NCBI GenBank assembly: GCA_034509495.1
Contig: CM067525.1
Location: 4,580,945 to 4,644,944 of the forward strand
Length of the DNA stretch: 64,000 nt
Source of the DNA: Acestrorhynchus altus
Taxonomy: Eukaryota; Chordata; Actinopteri; Characiformes; Acestrorhynchidae
Direction of reading: 5' to 3'
Positions 59,034-64,000 of this stretch are shown here, piece by piece. The number at the start of each line of letters is the position of its first letter. Within the stretch, counting starts at the first letter, position 1. The notes beneath the pieces were generated by a model. The model was not told the DNA's origin and ran no database searches. It saw only the letters and a list, made by a program, of their open reading frames with translations. Position numbers and translations under genes: made by a program.

Positions 59034-59280
59034 CTTCTGAGCTGTCATTGTCTGTCCTTTTCTGAGCAAGTGACCGTACTCTTCAGATCCTGTCAGGAGC
59101 TCACTGATGCATTAATGAAGTGCACACACACACACACATCAGAGTGAGAAGAGCTGGGAGGATCAGTTCACAAACTCCTGACAGTAGCAGAGGTTCAGTG
59201 CTGCTCTCAGATGTGTCTCTTTCAGTGACTGGACTGAGATTCACACTGCTGTGAATCTCACTGCTTCATACTACACAGCA

Positions 59281-59433
59281 GAGGTGGGAATTTCAGGTCC
59301 AACAAGTCAAAGTTCTGACTGCCTGCACGGCTCTGCTCAGCTCGGCCTGCCAAACCATTATTAGCAAAATGAACTCATGGTGGAGTGAGTGCAGAGTAAT
59401 ACTTTTGACTTGCTGGACCTGAAATACCTACCT
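59281..59433. mobile_element. MITE with ATTTCAGGTCCAACAAGTCA inverted ends (copy 2)
   Basis: The left end GGGAATTTCAGGTCCAACAA and the minus-strand right end GGTATTTCAGGTCCAGCAAG form inverted repeats of about 30 bp around a core of about 90 bp. The core carries GCTCGGCCTGCC and TAGCAAAATGAA, as in the copy at 50282-50540. Confidence 0.78.
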
Positions 59434-62430
59434 TTACAACACAGTAATGTTTGAGCAACTGACTTTGGCAGTTTGACTTCCTCATATTGTGCTCAATTTT
59501 ATCAGGATACACAATAAACTTCTCTGAGAGGTGACGGACCAACGGCACATTTCATTACACACATTTTATTGTCTGCTGTCATGGCAGACCAGTTTGATTT
59601 GATGACTTGCCCTCCGTGCGTTTTCAGTGCAGTGGCTGTTGGCATTTGCCTTTGCGTCCTTGTGTTGATTGTTTCTCAGCCCAGGAGCACTTGCTCGGAG
59701 AGTTCAGTACGTTTTATCAAGTGTGAAAGCCGTTTTCAAGTCCGGGAGCGGTCCAGTGAAACGACCCGTGGTCCTCCTGAAATCAGTGGTCTGAGGATCA
59801 CTTCAAGCACTCTGGTTCGGTCTGCTGCAAGCGTGGAAGTAATCCGCTCCCAGCTCCTCATATGGGGTTGCATGAGCCCAAAGATGTTCTGGATGCAGAC
59901 TCTGAGGATAAGTGTGGAAATACCCCGACTGTAAAATCACCGTATTACCCGCTGTATTAGGACAGTTCTGCTGTCTGTGGAATCACACAAACCCTCAGGC
60001 TGCCGTTCTCCTGAGGAGTTCATTTGCAGCTATTAAGCTCTGGAAGGTGGTGGCATGTTCAAACAGTGATGTTCTTTAACCACAAAGTGGAACAAAACGC
60101 CAACCAGGGACATCTCCTCGTCTTGTTTACTGTTCCTCACCTTTACATCACATCTCTCTCCCCCCTCCCCCTTTCTGCTTTATCTCTGTCTATCTTTTTT
60201 AGTCCTCCTCGCTTGCCCGTTCCCTCCTCTCTCTCTCTGTCCATGACTCAGCCTGCATCTTTGGCTGACCACCAGCTTCTTTACATGCAGACTGCAGCAC
60301 ACAGAGGGGGGAAAAAGCCCGCATTCATCTGCCCACTGCTGATTCCTATGGCCAGCACCGTAATCGGACATAAACACACACACACACACACACAGTGCTA
60401 GGAGTAGCATTTTTTTTCTGCTGATCTGTTCACTGTACCCCAACTCGACTGCTAATTTTAGCTGTTGAGAAGAAAGTGAAACTGTTCTGAGATCAGATCA
60501 GTGCAAGCAGTCAGCTGGACCAGTTTACTCTGCTTCGTTTGCTCCTTAATGAATCCTAATGATGTCTGATTATATTTGGAGTCCCCACACTTAATCACAT
60601 CACTTTCCTTCTTTACCGTTTACCTTCTAACCTCCCAGCAGAGCTCAGCCCCCAAAATACACCCAGTAAAACACTGTGTTCGATAAAGCTGTTAGATCAC
60701 GGTGACGGCACGACAATTAAGAAATTAAAATCATCTTGATTTGTCTATAATTTATACTTGATATTAAATAGTTTCGTTGAATAATCCAGAATTATAATGT
60801 AAACCATGATGCATTTATTATTGTTGACTCAATTCAGGAATCTAGTTGAATATCTAGTACTAGAAGTCTACGATACATTTATACCTTGAAAAATGCACAA
60901 CGTTGAAGAACGTTCCGAGAACATGCACAGATACTGATGAAATCAGCTAAGTATGGGCAGAAGGGTGTCCATATCTGTAAATTAGCCTTTGCTCGTGCTT
61001 AAATGCAGGTAGTAGACTCGTTCGTGTCGCTTACTGCTTAGTAAAGACTGAGCTCAGTTATGATGCAGCTATAGATATATGTGAGTGATAGAGGCTCTGC
61101 CCGCTGTGTTGCAGCTGCAAGCGTGGAATCGCCTGGACGTTACAACATCATGACCGAGTGAGAGGGAAAACAAACGCTTAACAGCTGCTCCAGTCTGTCT
61201 GTTCAACAGCTGGACTGTTTGAAGGCAAATCCTGACTCAACACCGTGTGCTGGAGTCAGTAATGTGCATCCAGCCCATCGAGAAGGCTGTAACTGTTTAC
61301 AGTTGGACTCTGAACTCTGAGTGTTCTAAAACACTGCTCTGCCACAGCTCTTCTGATCTCCCGAGTGCTGCACTGATGTTTCAGACCGAGGAGACCAAAC
61401 ATTGCAGTGATTTAGCTGGCCCTCAGCCGGCCCTCAGCCGGCCCGCCTGTCCACCATCCGCCAGTCGGGATCAGACAAGTCCAAAAATGAGTGGAATGCT
61501 TTTGAGGAGAAGGGAGGAAAAAAAGAATTGTGGGATTTGAAGCTGGATCTGTGGCATCAGTGGCTCTTCAGCAGCAAGCTAATCTCTCCGTCTCCTGAAT
61601 GCCAAAGCCCAGCTTCTGTATTGATGCTCTATGGACAGATAAACACACGCCTGAGCCCTCTTTCATTTCATACGTTCTTTCTATGAGGCGCCAGCTGAAA
61701 GTCTGTAATCGCTACCAAATACGGGCAGGAACCTCAGGCGTTAATTTAAACCTTACAGCCTTCCTCAGGAAAGATCCATCACTGAGGGAACACTGTTATC
61801 GAATGGACTTGCATGCATAATTTAGTTGAAGGGCATTAATATTCATTAATCCCTTCTTTAAAAAAAAGAGTGAAAGAAATGACCTCTCAAATATCAACAC
61901 TGATGATGATGAACCCTATTCAAAAATTCAGTTTTAGTTAACCTTCCTGATATAAAGGATGGATTTTAAACCAAATGGCAACAATAAAATAAAATTAATT
62001 AAGTCAGTCTCAGCAAAAAAGATGAGCCAGATGTGAGGCAGTAATTGCTTTCAGTTTGAGTATTTAGTATTTTTATAACTTTTACGTCTGTGTCTGAAAA
62101 GGGCAAACTGACCTGATGCCTTGCAGCCCAGTGCGTCTCATAAGGTACTTTAACGATGAATGTCTCTGTAACTGAATCACGAAGGCAACAATGTGTCCTG
62201 ACGTTGCCAGGATAGCAACACCTAACGAACACCTAAAACGAGTGTTTAATTGCAACTAGCTCTTACAGTTCTCATCCAATAACATAGAAGACCTTCCTGC
62301 CGAAGACTACTTTATAAGTAGGCAGCATTTCTTGCGTTTGACGCAGCCCTGTGTTCGCAGTGACTTTTATTTTGACCCTGTCTCATCTGAGACACATCGT
62401 CAACCCTTCTCCTTTCTTAGCTTTACCAGA

Positions 62431-62482
62431 AAGCTGATTGGCTCTTTCTGTTGAATGGCTGGACTTCATTCATAACCAGCAA
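62431..62482 (-). repeat. Inverted diverged copy of the CCAAT 50-bp unit
   Basis: The minus strand reads GGTTATGAATGAAGTCCAGC then CATTCAACAGAAAGAGCCAA and TCAGCTT. It aligns without gaps with one unit of the array at 53649-53890, with about nine mismatches in 50 by eye. The AGCCAATCAG decamer is intact. Confidence 0.75.
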
Positions 62483-63359
62483 TTAAATGAAAGCCCAGTT
62501 TAACTGCTTAAATGCGGTTAGTAGACTGGGTTGATGTCAGTTCTCAGCTCTGTGGTTGGGGGTTCAAATCCCAGCAGTGTTTGGTTTTTGGACTCTGTAT
62601 TCGTTCTTAATCAGGCCTGAAAAGGGTTTATTTTGCTGCCGTATGTAAATGATCTGAAATGAGCCGATATTTTATTCAGTATGTTCAGTCATTTAGTCCT
62701 TTGCAACTGGAAAATATTAAAACATTTAAAATATTGTTTTTTATTGGTTAATTTACTCCTAAATTGTTAATGTTGATTATGTTCTGTTTAGAAACTGTAT
62801 AAAATTAGATTTTTTTTTCTCCACATTATTTTTTTAAATTTGATTTTATACAGTTCTGCTGACATCAGGCTGCTCTGCCTCCCCACTCTCCACTTCCTTT
62901 TGGTGTGTGGATGCATGCCTGCATAACAGTGTTTAATTGTTGGTTTCTAAGTGACACTTTGATCTGAGATTTTGGAATTACACGTCATGGCGATTGCCAA
63001 ACTCTCCCGCTTGCTCTCTCGCTCTCTGACTCCGTCAGCTTTGTGATTCCATTTGTCCCTTTGGCCAGTACAATAATGGTTAGCTATAATGGCTAATTGG
63101 CTTGACTTGCCTATTAGACTTGCCTTTTGTTCCAACAAACCAGCAAACGGCAACTGAACAAAGCGGCACTTAATAAAATCGTGGTTCTGCGGCGGAACAG
63201 GATCCGGGGGGGATGGGAGGGTGGTTAGGCTCCTCTTCCACGGATTAATGATGCTGTGCTGTTTATCATAACAGAGAGACATATGGGAAGAGTAGAGGAG
63301 AGGGAGAATTGGATCAAAAAAGGAATAAATGATGAAGGGAGTGAAATCACGGCACTCTT

Positions 63360-63780
63360 ATGGAGTACTTAGTCATTGTATTTCTTTATGCATGTAAGCA
63401 TCCACACCTTCTGAATTCTCACTCCCGGGCATAACCTGATGACCACAAGCCCACTTTTTATTCAATTTTCCTCGGAAATGAAATTGAATTCTGCTATTTT
63501 AATTAAATATGCGGAGAGTGGTCTTTGGTCTTGCAGATGAATCTGATAGATTTCTGTTATTGCTGCAATCAATATCCCATCTATCATCTCTAAAGAAGAG
63601 AAATGTGTTTCCTGAGCCATTAGAGCCAGCCAGGCTATCTTACAGTCATTCCAAATATCAGCCGTGTGCTTTAAAGGGGAAGTCAGAATGATGGATGGAA
63701 CGGTGTATAAGAAAATGAGATGTCTCTGCTGTTTATTTGGAGCCTCATTTGTTTTCCTTTCCTCAAGTTAGTGTACCTTT
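63360..63780 (+). other. Unique AT-rich block before the last exon, candidate conserved noncoding element
   Basis: About 400 bp free of recognisable repeats or microsatellites in a repeat-laden intron. It has homeodomain-type TAAT cores (ATTTTAATTAAATATGC near 63496) and well-mixed composition. This is only a candidate; conservation cannot be judged from one sequence. Confidence 0.25.
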
Positions 63781-63849
63781 AAATTGATCAGAGTGGTTGT
63801 TTTAGCACATATCAGCTCATCCTGACTCTCTGTCTCTCTTTCTCTGCAG

Positions 63850-64000
63850 TGTTTGCGGACGTTAGTTGGCCACACCGGTGGCGTGTGGTCGTCTCAGATG
63901 AGGGACAACATCATCATCAGCGGCTCCACGGACCGAACCCTGAAGGTGTGGAACGCGGAGACGGGGGACTGTATCCACACACTGTATGGCCATACCTCAA
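63850..64000 (+). CDS. fbxw7: fbxw7 exon: second WD40 repeat (cut by window end)
   Basis: Acceptor CTCTGCAG, phase 0. Fifty codons plus one base are visible: CLRTLVGHTGGVWSSQMRDN, IIISGSTDRTLKVWNAETGD, CIHTLYGHTS. The WD40 marks are GH (residues 7-8), the structural Asp in STDRT and VW, then a second GH opening the next blade. The Arg in TDRTLKVW corresponds to human R441 by my count. The first of the three degron-binding, cancer-hotspot arginines (R465 in STVRC) would be the third residue past the window. The only difference from the recalled human sequence is Asp for Glu in ETGDC. The exon continues off the right edge. Confidence 0.96.

Larger units (their letters stand above)
50177..63849 (+). 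other. fbxw7: fbxw7 intron (13,673 bp)
   Basis: The largest fbxw7 intron in the window. It contains two inverted-repeat MITEs of one family, the CCAAT-bearing 50-bp array, a pyrimidine-rich tract, a 73-bp-period duplication, a SINE and microsatellites, each listed separately. I see no exon between 50177 and 63849: the splice phases on either side match directly (GTGK then CLRTLVGH). Unique stretches at 54050-56100, 57100-58380 and 60450-62430 hold nothing specific. Confidence 0.9.

Noticed and set aside
59569..59934. 121-residue plus-strand frame with an apparent hydrophobic N-terminus
   Set aside because: It sits in an fbxw7 intron without recognisable homology or splice sites; the hydrophobic stretch alone is not enough.
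62500..62590. tRNA-like sequence with GGGTTCAAATCCCAGC
   Set aside because: A B-box-like motif is present but no A box at proper spacing was found; probably a decayed SINE head, too weak to annotate.

Overview
This window is vertebrate nuclear DNA, almost certainly from a teleost fish. The SINE, LINE and hAT-type repeats resemble those common in ostariophysan fishes (catfishes, characins and relatives), but that placement is inference. Only one gene can be supported: fbxw7, on the + strand. It encodes the F-box/WD40 substrate receptor of SCF ubiquitin ligases. Seven later exons were found as well as a first exon, and the gene runs off the right edge.

Layout. Positions 1-30437 hold no recognisable exon; they are repeat-rich DNA that is either intergenic or an intron downstream of an alpha-type first exon outside the window. 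At 30438-30476 lies the short first exon of the beta isoform (MGFYGTLKMIFYK, then a GT donor). It follows a CT-rich leader and is followed by a CpG island (about 30560-31220). Common exons are at 39239-39306, 41176-41317, 46240-46374, 47237-47360, 48662-48798, 50063-50176 and 63850-64000 (partial). All exon phases join without a frameshift or stop. Together they give the basic N-terminal motif, the dimerisation segment, the complete F-box, the linker helices and the first WD40 repeats. The phosphate-binding arginines equivalent to human R465, R479 and R505 lie beyond the window. The first of them would be three residues past the last complete codon.

The remaining sequence is a mosaic of mobile-element remnants and simple repeats. 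There are tRNA-derived SINEs, mostly inverted relative to the gene, and a second SINE split by a 126-bp hAT-like insertion with an 8-bp duplication. There are several short terminal-inverted-repeat elements, a foldback element and a LINE 3' fragment. Dispersed families recur with a GGGCTGGGYGATATAT end. Many (TG)n, (CA)n, (CT)n and (AT)n microsatellites occur. Three tandem arrays stand out: five 50-bp units each holding a perfect CCAAT-box decamer in the 13.7-kb intron, a minisatellite that switches strand near 38.3 kb, and an irregular TAACAGGAATGA array near 12.5 kb.

No CRISPR array, rRNA, functional tRNA or new protein-coding system was found. The most useful leads are the beta-promoter region with its open in-frame upstream extension, and the CCAAT array with its diverged inverted copy 8.6 kb downstream.
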